The notes: generated by a model from the letters alone, not told the origin. Shown: positions 25,770 through 34,293, counted from the first letter of the stretch. The stretch: 64,000 bases of DNA from G965215225 sp965215225 (GCA_965215225.1 OZ244039.1:1302001-1366000); one strand, 5' to 3'. A program made the numbers and translations.

Positions 25770-27104
25770 ATGGAATACTATCCGCTCTTCCTTAATATAC
25801 GGAAGAAAAGGATATTGGTGGTAGGCGGAGGAATGGTGGCACTTCGCAAGATTCGCTTAATTGTGGCTGCTGGCGCCAAACCCTGTGTAGTAGCACCCCA
25901 GATTCATACTGAGGTAATAGAACTGGTCGAACGCCATCGGGGAGAAATCCATCGGCGCACTTTTACCGCTGAGGATCTTGACAATGCCCTGCTGGTATTT
26001 AGCGCGACAGCTAATGATGAGCTGAGCCAAGAAATCTTTCAACTGGCTTGTGACCGAGCTATTCCTATCAATACGGTCGACAATCATGATCTATGCACCT
26101 TCATCACCCCAGCTTTGATAGACAGAGAGCCACTGCTAATTGCCTTTTCTACTGGCGGAATGGCGCCAGTCATGGCGCGGCGCTTAAGGGCCAATATGGA
26201 GGCGCAGCTGCCACAAAGATATGGTGAGCTGGTTCGTTTTATGGGGTCATTACGCCCCCAAGTGAAGCAGGAATTAGGCGAGGACCAGAGAAGACTATTC
26301 TATGAAAAGCTATTGGATAGCCAACTGCCTCGTCTTGTTTATGAAGGCTTAGAGGATGACGCCAAAGACCTAGCCCAGCGGATGATGAAAGAGGAGGACA
26401 AAGGATATGGTGAGGTATGGTTGGCAGGGGCGGGGCCGGGCGCTGCCGAGCTACTGACTTTGCAGACTCTTCGCCTGATGCATCAAGCGGATGTGATTTT
26501 TTACGATAGGCTGGTCAGTGATGAGATCATGGCAATGGCACGCCGCGATGCAGATAGAGTAGCAGTAGGTAAGCCAGGCACTTCACAACAAGAGATAAAC
26601 CGCTTGATGATTGAACAAGCTAAACAGGGTAAGCAGGTTCTCAGACTAAAAGGCGGCGACCCAGCAATTTATGGCAGATTGTCTGAAGAGATGGCTGCCC
26701 TTAAGAGAGCCGGCATTTCATTTCATATAGCATCTGGTGTGACCGCTGCCCTTGCCTGTGCCGCCTATAGCGGCATTCCTCTGACTGATAGGGAACTAGC
26801 CCACGGGGTCAGTTTTCTCCACTTTAATAACGCATCGCTTGAGGTCTTTAGGGGCTTGGTTCAGTCCAATCATACTCTGGTCGTCTATATGGGAATGGAG
26901 AAGATAGCAAAAGGAGTTAATGCCCTATTAGACGCTGGTCTGCCAGCGAATACTCCCGCCTTGATAGTTCAGGAGGTGGGTTTTCACAACCAACGCCGTC
27001 TCAAAGCTGGCTTGGCCGAATTGCCTCAACTGGCTAGGCAGGCTAGGCTGAGCTCACCAGCAGTGATTATCATTGGCAAGGTAGTGACAAAAAGCAGCGA
27101 CTGA
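25770..27104 (+). CDS. cysG: Siroheme synthase (precorrin-2 dehydrogenase/ferrochelatase plus uroporphyrinogen-III methyltransferase)
   Basis: A 444-residue bifunctional enzyme that makes the siroheme cofactor of the adjacent sulfite reductase. Residues about 1-205 are the NAD-binding dehydrogenase/chelatase part (VVGGGMVALRKIRLIVAAGA). Residues about 210-444 are the SAM-dependent methyltransferase (VWLAGAGPGAAELLT, DVIFYDRLVS, LRLKGGDPAIYGR, SGVTAALACAAYSGIPLTDR). It starts four bases after DUF934. Its final 190 coding bases are duplicated downstream. Confidence 0.92.
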   Translation: MEYYPLFLNIRKKRILVVGGGMVALRKIRLIVAAGAKPCVVAPQIHTEVIELVERHRGEIHRRTFTAEDLDNALLVFSATANDELSQEIFQLACDRAIPINTVDNHDLCTFITPALIDREPLLIAFSTGGMAPVMARRLRANMEAQLPQRYGELVRFMGSLRPQVKQELGEDQRRLFYEKLLDSQLPRLVYEGLEDDAKDLAQRMMKEEDKGYGEVWLAGAGPGAAELLTLQTLRLMHQADVIFYDRLVSDEIMAMARRDADRVAVGKPGTSQQEINRLMIEQAKQGKQVLRLKGGDPAIYGRLSEEMAALKRAGISFHIASGVTAALACAAYSGIPLTDRELAHGVSFLHFNNASLEVFRGLVQSNHTLVVYMGMEKIAKGVNALLDAGLPANTPALIVQEVGFHNQRRLKAGLAELPQLARQARLSSPAVIIIGKVVTKSSD

Positions 27105-27162
27105 GCGCTGAACTTCTTAAGCTTCTTATTAACCAGCAGTTAATAAAAGTTGGGAATTATAT

Positions 27163-27415
27163 CCAAAAGGAGTTAGCGTCCTATTAGACGCTGGTCTGCC
27201 AGCGAATACTCCCGCCTTGATAGTTCAGGAGGTGGGTTTTCACAACCAGCGCCGTCTCAAAGCTGGCTTGGCCGAATTGCCTCAACTGGCTAAGCAGGCT
27301 AGGCTGAGCTCACCAGCAGTGATTATCATTGGCAAGGTAGTGACAAAAAGCAGCGACTGAGCGCTGAACTTCTAAGATTTTATTAACCAGCAGCTAATAA
27401 AAATTTGTTATTCAA
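27163..27415 (+). pseudogene. Tandem duplicate of the 3' end of cysG
   Basis: This segment repeats 26909-27162 with an offset of 256 bases, from the codons for KGVNALLDAG through the stop and on into a TTATTAACCAGCAG.TAATAA hairpin-like sequence. Divergence is only a few percent, so the event is recent. The copy has no start codon or N-terminus. Confidence 0.85.
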
Positions 27416-27475
27416 CCTAGATTATGCTATGATTGGACTATAATGGCTTCTTTATTAATTAAATAACTTATTTCT
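27416..27475 (+). promoter_or_regulatory. Probable promoter of the DoxX gene
   Basis: GGACTATAATGGC contains a consensus -10 hexamer (TATAAT, about 27439-27444), with the DoxX start codon about 30 bases downstream. The -35 element is weak. Confidence 0.45.
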
Positions 27476-27865
27476 ATGGTGTATAACCTAACCCTATTTG
27501 TCGGTAGGCTATTATTAGCCCATATATTCTTGCTTTCTGGTATAAGTAAGATATTTAACTATCCGGGAGTGGCCGGTTATATGGAAAGCAACGGCGTCTC
27601 CTCTCTTCTATTGCCAGTGGTGATAGGTGCTGAAATACTTGGCGGTCTTGCCCTTATTTTGGGTTTTGCCACCAAATTGGGCGCGGGCGGACTTGCTCTC
27701 TTCTGTATTCTTGCTGCCCTCATCTTTCATAGTGATTTCAGCCAACTGGCAGAGATGATTGCTTTTCAAAAGAACCTTGCAATAGCTGGCGGGCTGTTGG
27801 TGCTTATGATAAGCGGGCCAGGCGATTGGGCCTTACAAGGCAAAAAAAGAGAGATCTTCTCATAA
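27476..27865 (+). CDS. DoxX-family membrane protein
   Basis: A 129-residue inner-membrane protein with four hydrophobic spans, matching the DoxX/YphA family by length and by the GRLLLAHIFLLSGISKIFNY start and GGLALILGFATKLGA central segment. Family members are small quinone-related or redox-associated membrane proteins of unsettled function. ATG at 27476 is the start. It is followed directly by the tRNA gene. Confidence 0.82.
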   Translation: MVYNLTLFVGRLLLAHIFLLSGISKIFNYPGVAGYMESNGVSSLLLPVVIGAEILGGLALILGFATKLGAGGLALFCILAALIFHSDFSQLAEMIAFQKNLAIAGGLLVLMISGPGDWALQGKKREIFS

Positions 27866-27866
27866 G

Positions 27867-27940
27867 CGGGGTATGGCGCAGTCTGGTAGCGCGCCTGCTT
27901 CGGGAGCAGGAGGTCGTGAGTTCAAATCTCGCTACCCCGA
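27867..27940 (+). tRNA. tRNA-Pro (anticodon CGG)
   Basis: The acceptor stem CGGGGTA pairs with TACCCCG, then discriminator A. The D arm has GCGC.GTCTGGTAGCGC, the anticodon arm is CCTGC-TTCGGGA-GCAGG with anticodon CGG, and the T arm contains GTTCAAATC. CCA is not encoded. It begins only two bases after the DoxX coding region. Confidence 0.93.
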
Positions 27941-28012
27941 AACCTTGATAAGAATTAATGAGCTAGGCATTGAACTATAACGGAATTAATGATATAACTC
28001 ATATGAGCGAAT

Positions 28013-28492
28013 ATGGAAGGAGATAGACAAGTAATTGAGCTGCTAAACCAGTCGTTGAGCGGAGAATTGCGTGCCATTAATCAATATATGGTTCACGCAA
28101 GTATTCTCTCTCATATGGGACATAAGAAGCTAGGCGAGCTGATAAAGAAGCAGTCAATTGATGAGATGCATCATGCGGAAAGTCTCATTAAGAGAATTTT
28201 GCTTCTTGATGGCAAACCTCTATTGAGCTCACCTGATACGACCAGTCTCGAAGAGGAACCCGAGTCTATTCTTAAGCAATCACTTGAGATGGAAAGACAA
28301 GGAATAGAACTCTATCGCAACCTTATCCAATCGGCTATGCAGGCACGCGATTTTGTCACCGCCCGTTTAGTTGAGGGGATATTGGCAGAAGAAGAGGAAC
28401 ACCAAGACTGGCTGGAGACTCAACTGGGGCTGATAGACCGACTTGGTTTTGCTAACTACGAAGCAAATCTCACCACTAGCTTAGAAGAGTGA
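28013..28492 (+). CDS. bfr: Bacterioferritin
   Basis: A 159-residue four-helix iron-storage protein. Ferroxidase residues are visible in LSGELRAINQYMVHA and in SIDEMHHAESLIKRILLLDG; the methionine of the latter is the expected heme ligand. A second E..EEEEHQDWLETQL motif near residue 128 completes the di-iron site. It stores iron and limits oxidative stress. Its stop overlaps the GTG start of oadG by four bases, an unusual link between iron storage and a sodium pump operon. Confidence 0.92.
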   Translation: MEGDRQVIELLNQSLSGELRAINQYMVHASILSHMGHKKLGELIKKQSIDEMHHAESLIKRILLLDGKPLLSSPDTTSLEEEPESILKQSLEMERQGIELYRNLIQSAMQARDFVTARLVEGILAEEEEHQDWLETQLGLIDRLGFANYEANLTTSLEE

Positions 28493-28698
28493 GATTGACT
28501 CCCGATATCTTGCAGGCGCTGGAACTAGCGGGGTTGGGTATGTCCTATGTTTTTATCTTTTTGGGCGCTTTAATCCTTCTTCTCTATTTGAATGCTTGGC
28601 TGGTTCAGTTTTTGGTTCGCCCTGAGTCGGATGAGGATGATGAGCGCCGGGCAGCAACTAGTGCGGCCGTCATCCATCATCGCCGCCGTCAATCTTAA
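28489..28698 (+). CDS. oadG: Oxaloacetate decarboxylase gamma subunit
   Basis: A 69-residue protein with one N-terminal membrane span (GMSYVFIFLGALILLLYLNAWLV) and a short charged tail ending in HHRRRQS. Size, topology and position just before oadA fit OadG, which tethers the carboxyltransferase to the membrane subunit and binds zinc in the tail. Start is GTG. The 3' half and the beginning of oadA form the unit of a tandem duplication. Confidence 0.75.
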   Translation: MRLTPDILQALELAGLGMSYVFIFLGALILLLYLNAWLVQFLVRPESDEDDERRAATSAAVIHHRRRQS

Positions 28699-28978
28699 TC
28701 ATGGCAAAGATAACCATAACCGAACTAGTATTGCGCGACGGCCACCAGTCGCTTCTCGCTACCCGAATGAGATTAAAGGATATGAATGCTTGGCTGGTTC
28801 AGTTTCTTATTCGCCCTGAGTCGGATGAGGATGATGAGCGCCAGGCAGCAACCAGTGCAGCCGTCATTCATCATCGCCGCTGTCAATCTTAATCATGGCA
28901 AAGATAACTATAACCGAACTGGTATTACGCGACGGCCACCAGTCGCTTCTTGCTACCCGAATGAGATTAAAGGACATG
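28591..28978 (+). repeat. Two tandem 194-bp copies spanning the oadG/oadA junction
   Basis: 28591-28784 and 28785-28978 are near-identical. Each contains the second half of oadG and the first 28 codons of oadA. Because the unit crosses a gene boundary, both parental genes stay whole. Confidence 0.88.
28701..28892 (+). pseudogene. Chimeric reading frame: OadA N-terminus joined to OadG C-terminus
   Basis: The frame starts with the duplicated oadA ATG and gives MAKITITELVLRDGHQS followed by more of the OadA N-terminus, then switches in frame to NAWLVQF and the OadG tail, 63 residues in all. It is a by-product of the 194-bp duplication. It lacks both the membrane span and the enzyme domain, so a function is unlikely, but it is open and lies between coupled genes, so it may be translated. 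Confidence 0.7.
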
Positions 28979-30751
28979 CTTCCCATAGCGGAGAAGCTGG
29001 ATAGGGTCGGCTATTGGTCGCTTGAATCCTGGGGCGGTGCTACTTTTGACGCCTGTATTCGTTTTCTGGGTGAGGACCCATGGGATAGGATTCGCCAACT
29101 CAGCCAGGCAATGCCAAACACCCCCCAGCAGATGCTGTTGCGCGGTCAGAATATTCTTGGCTATCGCCACTATGCCAATGATGTGGTCCATAGGTTTGTT
29201 GAACATGCAGTAAAAAATGGCGTCAAGGTGTTTCGGATTTTTGACGCTCTAAATGACCCCCGTAATTTGGAGACAGCGGTCAAAGCGGTTCTCAAGGCTG
29301 GCGGCCATGCCCAAGGCACCATCTCCTATACAGTCAGCCCAGTTCATACTATGGCAAATTGGCTGACCCTAGCCAAGCAATTGCACTCGATGGGAGTTGA
29401 TTCCATTGCTATTAAGGATATGTCTGGTCTGCTTACTCCCTACTTCGCCTATGAATTGGTCAAGCAACTTAAGGCTAGCACCGAACTCAGAATTCACATT
29501 CACTCTCATGCCACTACTGGTATGTCTACCTCTACTGCGGTCAAAGCCATAGAAGCAGGCGCTGATACCATTGACACTTCTATCTCCTCTATGAGTATGA
29601 CCTATGGCCATTCGGCAACCGAATCACTGGTCTCCATTCTTAAGGATACCCCCTATGATACTGGCCTCAACCTTGATCTGCTCCAAGAAATAGCCGATTA
29701 CTTTCGCTCCGTGAGGAAGAAATACGCCAAATTTGAGGGGACTCTCTTGGGGGTAGATCCCCGCATCTTCAAAGCACAGGTGCCAGGCGGTATGCTTACC
29801 AATATGGAGAGCCAGCTCAGAGAACAGAAGGCGGCCGATAAGATGGCAGAAGTTTTGGAGGAGATTCCACGGGTTCGCAAGGAATTAGGCTATGTCCCAT
29901 TGGTAACTCCATCCTCCCAAATAGTAGGTAGCCAAGCAGTCATCAATGTGCTGAGCGGCGAACGCTATAAGAATATCACCAAGGAAACCGAGGGACTGCT
30001 AAAAGGGGAATATGGCAAGACACCTGCACCTGTGGATAAGGAATTACAACAAAAGGTCTTGGCGGGCGAGGAACTGAAAGACTATGACCCAGCATCTCGC
30101 CCTGACGAGATGGAACAGCTTACCAAAGAGCTTAGCCAAAAGGCAAAAGAAGAGAAGATCGAACTGGTGGGCGATATGACCGAGAATGTCCTAACCTATG
30201 CGCTCTTTCCCCAGATTGGACTGAAATTTCTTGCCAATCGCAATAATCCAGCTGCCTTTGAACCAGAACCGCAAGAAGAAGCGCCAGCCCAAGAGGGAGC
30301 GGCGGGAACGGCGGGGGCTGCGGGCACGGCTGGTGCTGCGGGGACTGTGGGGACGGCTGGAGCGGCTGGCACGGTCGGAGCCGCTCCATCAGGAGACAAG
30401 GCAGGCATTGGACTAGCCAAATATAAGGTCAAGGTTGGCAACAAAGAATATGAAGTAGAGGTGAGCGATCAGGGTCAAGTGACCTCAGTGCCAGCCCCAG
30501 TCGTCGAGAACCAGCCGGGCGCGCCACCAACTGCCGATGGTAAGGCGGTAGTCGCTCCTTTAGCAGGCAACATCTTTAAGGTACTAGTTGATGTCGGCGA
30601 TCAAGTCAATGAGGGCGACCCTCTTATCATCATGGAGGCAATGAAGATGGAGACCGAAATTAAGGCAAGCCAAGCTGGCAAGGTGACAGCAGTTCAAGTT
30701 CGGCAGGGAGATAGCGTCCCAGTAGGCGCACCTCTAGTTATTCTAGGATGA
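28895..30751 (+). CDS. oadA: Oxaloacetate decarboxylase alpha subunit (biotin carboxyltransferase)
   Basis: A 618-residue cytoplasmic subunit. The N-terminal HMGL-like TIM barrel begins ITELVLRDGHQSLLATRM and carries the metal motif HIHSHATTGMS. A PYC_OADA conserved domain follows, then an Ala/Gly/Thr-rich linker (about residues 465-500), and finally a biotinyl domain with lysine 584 in EAMKMETEI. It transfers CO2 from oxaloacetate to biotin; OadB then decarboxylates carboxybiotin while pumping sodium. Gene order oadG-oadA-oadB is preserved. A pyruvate or other acyl-carboxylase-type variant is less likely given OadB. Confidence 0.92.
   Translation: MAKITITELVLRDGHQSLLATRMRLKDMLPIAEKLDRVGYWSLESWGGATFDACIRFLGEDPWDRIRQLSQAMPNTPQQMLLRGQNILGYRHYANDVVHRFVEHAVKNGVKVFRIFDALNDPRNLETAVKAVLKAGGHAQGTISYTVSPVHTMANWLTLAKQLHSMGVDSIAIKDMSGLLTPYFAYELVKQLKASTELRIHIHSHATTGMSTSTAVKAIEAGADTIDTSISSMSMTYGHSATESLVSILKDTPYDTGLNLDLLQEIADYFRSVRKKYAKFEGTLLGVDPRIFKAQVPGGMLTNMESQLREQKAADKMAEVLEEIPRVRKELGYVPLVTPSSQIVGSQAVINVLSGERYKNITKETEGLLKGEYGKTPAPVDKELQQKVLAGEELKDYDPASRPDEMEQLTKELSQKAKEEKIELVGDMTENVLTYALFPQIGLKFLANRNNPAAFEPEPQEEAPAQEGAAGTAGAAGTAGAAGTVGTAGAAGTVGAAPSGDKAGIGLAKYKVKVGNKEYEVEVSDQGQVTSVPAPVVENQPGAPPTADGKAVVAPLAGNIFKVLVDVGDQVNEGDPLIIMEAMKMETEIKASQAGKVTAVQVRQGDSVPVGAPLVILG
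30290..30390 (+). repeat. Coding minisatellite for the OadA Ala/Gly linker
   Basis: GC-rich units (GGGACTGCGGGC-like, encoding AAGTAG or AAGTVG) recur about six times and form the hinge before the biotinyl domain. Local GC content is far above that of the surrounding genes. Confidence 0.7.
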
Positions 30752-30928
30752 GCTGCTGGATTAGGGCTGGGGCTATATTATTTACCTATATTAAGGATAA
30801 AACCCGGCGCAGCCCCTATCTATCTGATTGGCAAACTGAGAGACTGTTATTTGAAACCATTTTTAACCACCAAAACAAAGTGGCCTCTGATTGGCAATTA
30901 TTTGAAACCTGAGCTATCTTCTTTCTAA

Positions 30929-31144
30929 ATGGAAAACTTCCTCCTCTTATGGCAACGAACTGGACTCTATGGCATCACTCTATTAAGGACAAAACCCGGC
31001 ACAATCCTGTCCTTAGCGATAGGGCTCGTCATCTATTATTTGCCTATATTAAGGACAAAACCCGGCGCAATCCCTATCTATCTGATCTACTTGATCGGCA
31101 AGCCGAGAGGTTATTATCTGAAACCTAAGCTATCTTTTTTCTAA
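30929..31144 (+). CDS. Small chimeric membrane protein with OadB N-terminus (copy 1)
   Basis: A 71-residue frame. Its first 18 residues equal the start of OadB (MENFLLLWQRTGLYGITL), then it continues with unrelated hydrophobic sequence containing two LRTKPG motifs and IGLVIYYLPIL. Its TAA overlaps the ATG of the next small frame (TAATG). Whether it is expressed is unknown; it can be seen as a leader peptide created by duplication. Confidence 0.4.
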   Translation: MENFLLLWQRTGLYGITLLRTKPGTILSLAIGLVIYYLPILRTKPGAIPIYLIYLIGKPRGYYLKPKLSFF

Positions 31145-31347
31145 TGGAAAACTTCCTTCTTTTATGGCAACGAACTGGACTCTATAGCATCACTCTATTA
31201 AGGATAGAATCCGGCGTAATCCCGCCCCTAGCGTTAGGGCTCGTCATCTGTTATTTAGCTATATTAAGGACAAAATCCGGCGCAATCCCTGTCTATCTGA
31301 TCTCTCTGATTGGCTATTATTTGAAACCTAAGCTAGCTTCTTTCTAA
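31144..31347 (+). CDS. Small chimeric membrane protein with OadB N-terminus (copy 2)
   Basis: A 67-residue frame paralogous to the one before it: same OadB-like beginning, similar ALGLVICYLAIL segment, and a YYLKPKL ending. Compared with copy 1, it has many substitutions plus one 12-base deletion that keeps the frame. It ends with TAA immediately before the true oadB ATG, so ribosomes could pass along all three starts. Confidence 0.4.
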   Translation: MENFLLLWQRTGLYSITLLRIESGVIPPLALGLVICYLAILRTKSGAIPVYLISLIGYYLKPKLASF

Positions 31348-32478
31348 ATGGAAAACTTCCTCCTCTTATGGCAACGAACTGGACTCTATGGCATCACTCT
31401 GGGTCAGGGCATCATGCTGGCGCTTTGTTTGCTTCTTATCTATCTTGCCATAGTCCGCAAATTTGAACCACTATTACTATTACCCATAGGCTTCGGTGGC
31501 TTCCTTGCCAATGCCCCAGTTGCCGATATGGCAGGCCCAGGCGGCATACTCTATTTCTTCTATCAGTTTGGCATAGAGACCAGCGCCTTCCCATTGATTA
31601 TCTTTATGGGAGTAGGGGCGCTTACAGATTTTTCTCCTATGTTGGCAAATCCACGCACCCTCCTATTAGGTGCGGCCGCTCAGTTTGGCATATTCGCCAC
31701 TCTCTTAGGCGCGGTGGGGCTTAGTAGTCTAGGCATATTTGATTTCACTCTGAAAGAAGCAGCTGCCATTGGCATCATAGGGGGCGCAGATGGTCCTACC
31801 GCCATCTATCTGGCAAATAGACTGGCGCCAGATCTCTTGGGTGCGATTGCGGTTGCCGCCTATTCCTATATGGCGCTGGTGCCACTCATTCAACCTCCTA
31901 TCATGCGCTTGCTCACTACCAAGAAGGAGAGGGCGATAATAATGCCTCAGCTAAGACAAGTCTCAAAAGCCGAAAGAATTATCTTTCCTATCCTTCTTTC
32001 TAGTCTGGTGATGCTCTTTTTACCAGACGCTATTCCTTTGCTGGGGATGTTCTGCCTTGGCAATCTCATTCGCGAAAGTGGCGTGGTGGATAGGCTGAGT
32101 GATACTCTCCAAAACGCCTTGATAAATACAGTCACCATCTTTCTCGGTCTCTCAGTCGGTTCTAAGCTCAGCGCCGCTGAATTCCTTGCTTCCAAGACCC
32201 TTGGCATCTTGCTGTTGGGTATGTTTGCTTTTGCCCTCGGCACCGCCACTGGCGTGATTATGGGCAAGATAATGAATAGGCTCAGCCGCAACCCAATTAA
32301 TCCGCTTATAGGGGCGGCTGGGGTCTCAGCCGTTCCTATGGCAGCAAGGGTAGCAAACAGGGTTGGCAATGAAGAAAACCCACAAAACTTTCTCCTAATG
32401 CATGCCATGGGACCCAATGTCGCTGGCGTCATAGGCTCCGCCATAGCAGCTGGCATTATGATTAGTATGCTGGGATAG
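31348..32478 (+). CDS. oadB: Oxaloacetate decarboxylase beta subunit (sodium pump)
   Basis: A 376-residue inner-membrane protein with about nine spans. Signatures are the PIGFGGFLANAP segment after the first span, FPLIIFMGVGALTDFSPMLANP, and GIIGGADGPTAIYLA, the region III helix with the sodium-site aspartate; a final NPINPLIGAAGVSAVPMAARV block is also typical. It decarboxylates carboxybiotin on OadA and exports two sodium ions. The true start is the third repeated ATG. Confidence 0.92.
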   Translation: MENFLLLWQRTGLYGITLGQGIMLALCLLLIYLAIVRKFEPLLLLPIGFGGFLANAPVADMAGPGGILYFFYQFGIETSAFPLIIFMGVGALTDFSPMLANPRTLLLGAAAQFGIFATLLGAVGLSSLGIFDFTLKEAAAIGIIGGADGPTAIYLANRLAPDLLGAIAVAAYSYMALVPLIQPPIMRLLTTKKERAIIMPQLRQVSKAERIIFPILLSSLVMLFLPDAIPLLGMFCLGNLIRESGVVDRLSDTLQNALINTVTIFLGLSVGSKLSAAEFLASKTLGILLLGMFAFALGTATGVIMGKIMNRLSRNPINPLIGAAGVSAVPMAARVANRVGNEENPQNFLLMHAMGPNVAGVIGSAIAAGIMISMLG

Positions 32479-32490
32479 TTTTTGTCTTAT

Positions 32491-34293
32491 ATGGAACAAG
32501 AACAAAAATCAAAAGCAAAAAAGAAGTCAAAGAGATCTCAATATTTCGAACTGCCAAAGACCTTTAGTAATTTTGATAAGTTAAATTTGAAAAGCTTTGC
32601 TGAAGAACTTCTCAATGATATAGATCAAGGTATTAAGGATAACCAAGAAGTTAAAGAAGAGGACAATGAGGGGAATTATATTGTGAAACAAAGGGGAGAA
32701 GCCTATACTATCAGTTTGGATGCTGGATTTGGTAGAGGGAAGACTAGCTTTCTTGAGATGTTTGAGAATATGATAAAAGAGGGGGGAGTTAGAGAAAAAA
32801 GAGAAGGGAAAGAAAAAGAAGGGGGAGTTAAAGAAGGAAAAGGGGAAGGGGTTAAACAAGAAAACTATAGCATATTTAAACTGAATGTTTGGACAACTGA
32901 ACTCCATGATAATCCTACTTTTGTCATACTGGCCGAATTTGTTAATTTTCTGAAAAATAAAAAAATTGACTTGGGGACAAAGGAAATAGATTATAAAAAA
33001 TTAATAGCTAGTGCTATGGATACTATTGAGGGTGCCGTTTCGTTGGTTAGTGAACCAGCTGGTAAGATTATACAAGATGGTAGAAGCCTTTACAAAGAAG
33101 TTAATAAAAGTGGAAAAACACCATTGGGGGAACAAGAGCTAGAAATATATGAACAACAACAAGAGTTAGTTAAGAAAATAAAGGAAGTGATTTCAGCTTA
33201 TGAAGAACGAACTAATAAAAAGCTAATCATTCTGATTGATGAATTAGATAGGGTAAAACCGGACTATGCAGTGCGCTTTTTAGAAACAGTAAAGCATTTT
33301 TTTGATATCTCAGGTATTTGCTTTCTTTTTGCAGTTAATCGCCAACAGGTTGAAGCCACAGTGAAGAACCTGTTTGGCGGGGAATTAGATTTTGTTGGTT
33401 ATTATGACAGGTTTTTTAAGCAGGAGTTTTCTTTTACCAATGCTTACAGTGAAGGAGTAAGAGGTTTTATTGAAAAGGAAATAAAAAGTTTTATTCAAAA
33501 GGAAAGAGTAAATTCTATAGGGGAAAAACAAGAAGAAGATCTCAGATCTTATTTTGGAAATGATACTCATCTGAATAGATGGGTTGTTTTATATCAGCTA
33601 TCTGGCCTTAGTTTGCGTCAAGTTAAGGGATGGGTAAGTAAAAGCTATTCAAGTTATATGAAATTTTTGGATACCCGCAGCGTCAATGAATCAAAAAATA
33701 TGGAGAAGTTTTTTAAGTATTTAGGAAATTTCGACTTGACCTCTTCAGAATTACAATCATTACGGCGCCAGATAAACAGTTACAATCAACATATTTTAAA
33801 TGAAATTGATAGAAAAAAGATGTATGATCTTTATCTGATACTTTTCTATACTGCCTTTTATATTATTAGATTTGAAAAAATATATGGGACATCAAGACTA
33901 TTTAGAACAGAAGATATAGATAAAAGAATATATCCCCTTATTATAGAATTTTGTAGAAGAGGTGCTTTTTTTTCTGATGATTGGCACACAATGATACCGT
34001 ATCTCTATTTTTCATTTCATAGTGAAGGGATGCTTCATGAAAAATTATTTCAATTAGCTGGATACAGTGATATTAATTTCGAGCGAATCATTCCAAATCC
34101 AGATCCATTGGAAGAAATGAGAATAGAAAGGTCAAAGAAAGATCCAGCAATAGAAAAAACTTTTGGAACAGAAAAACCAAGGACTTCTAAAATAGCTTGT
34201 TCAGTTTTATATAACCATGTTGAAAAAGGCATAAACTCTTCAACTCTTCATAAGATTATCAGCACTCCATCTGTCTCTTCAGAAGAACCTTAG
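32491..34293 (+). CDS. KAP-family P-loop NTPase
   Basis: A 600-residue protein with an N-terminal KAP NTPase domain: Walker A GFGRGKTS (lysine near residue 84) and Walker B LIILIDELDRVKPDYAVRFLE near 247-265, followed by the family's FLFAVNRQQVEATVKNLFG. A Lys/Glu/Gly-rich insertion (about residues 95-125, REGKEKEGGVKEG-like) separates them. KAP proteins in bacteria include the phage-exclusion protein PifA and other defence candidates; unlike many, this one shows no clear membrane helices. The gene is much more AT-rich than the oad operon upstream, which points to transfer. ATG 32491 is preferred to a TTG nine bases earlier. Confidence 0.78.
   Translation: MEQEQKSKAKKKSKRSQYFELPKTFSNFDKLNLKSFAEELLNDIDQGIKDNQEVKEEDNEGNYIVKQRGEAYTISLDAGFGRGKTSFLEMFENMIKEGGVREKREGKEKEGGVKEGKGEGVKQENYSIFKLNVWTTELHDNPTFVILAEFVNFLKNKKIDLGTKEIDYKKLIASAMDTIEGAVSLVSEPAGKIIQDGRSLYKEVNKSGKTPLGEQELEIYEQQQELVKKIKEVISAYEERTNKKLIILIDELDRVKPDYAVRFLETVKHFFDISGICFLFAVNRQQVEATVKNLFGGELDFVGYYDRFFKQEFSFTNAYSEGVRGFIEKEIKSFIQKERVNSIGEKQEEDLRSYFGNDTHLNRWVVLYQLSGLSLRQVKGWVSKSYSSYMKFLDTRSVNESKNMEKFFKYLGNFDLTSSELQSLRRQINSYNQHILNEIDRKKMYDLYLILFYTAFYIIRFEKIYGTSRLFRTEDIDKRIYPLIIEFCRRGAFFSDDWHTMIPYLYFSFHSEGMLHEKLFQLAGYSDINFERIIPNPDPLEEMRIERSKKDPAIEKTFGTEKPRTSKIACSVLYNHVEKGINSSTLHKIISTPSVSSEEP

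Larger units (their letters stand above)
30752..31347 (+). repeat. Tandem duplication of the oadA/oadB junction with nested 45-bp repeats
   Basis: The start of oadB (ATGGAAAACTTCCT...) occurs at 30929, 31144 and 31348, i.e. 215 and 204 bases apart. Between these starts, a core reading TATTAAGGACAAAACCCGGC is present about five times (near 30780, 30974, 31047, 31196, 31261). In an alternative frame this core reads IKDKTRRNPYLSD, repeated. The origin of the inserted core is not clear. Confidence 0.8.

Noticed and set aside
27126..27147. Rho-independent terminator after cysG
   Set aside because: A stem TTATTAAC/GTTAATAA exists, but it is A/T-only and lacks a T run, so termination is not well supported.
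30231..30444. Extra frames opposite or within the OadA linker
   Set aside because: They are produced by GC-rich codon repeats and contain only Pro/Ala/Arg low-complexity sequence.
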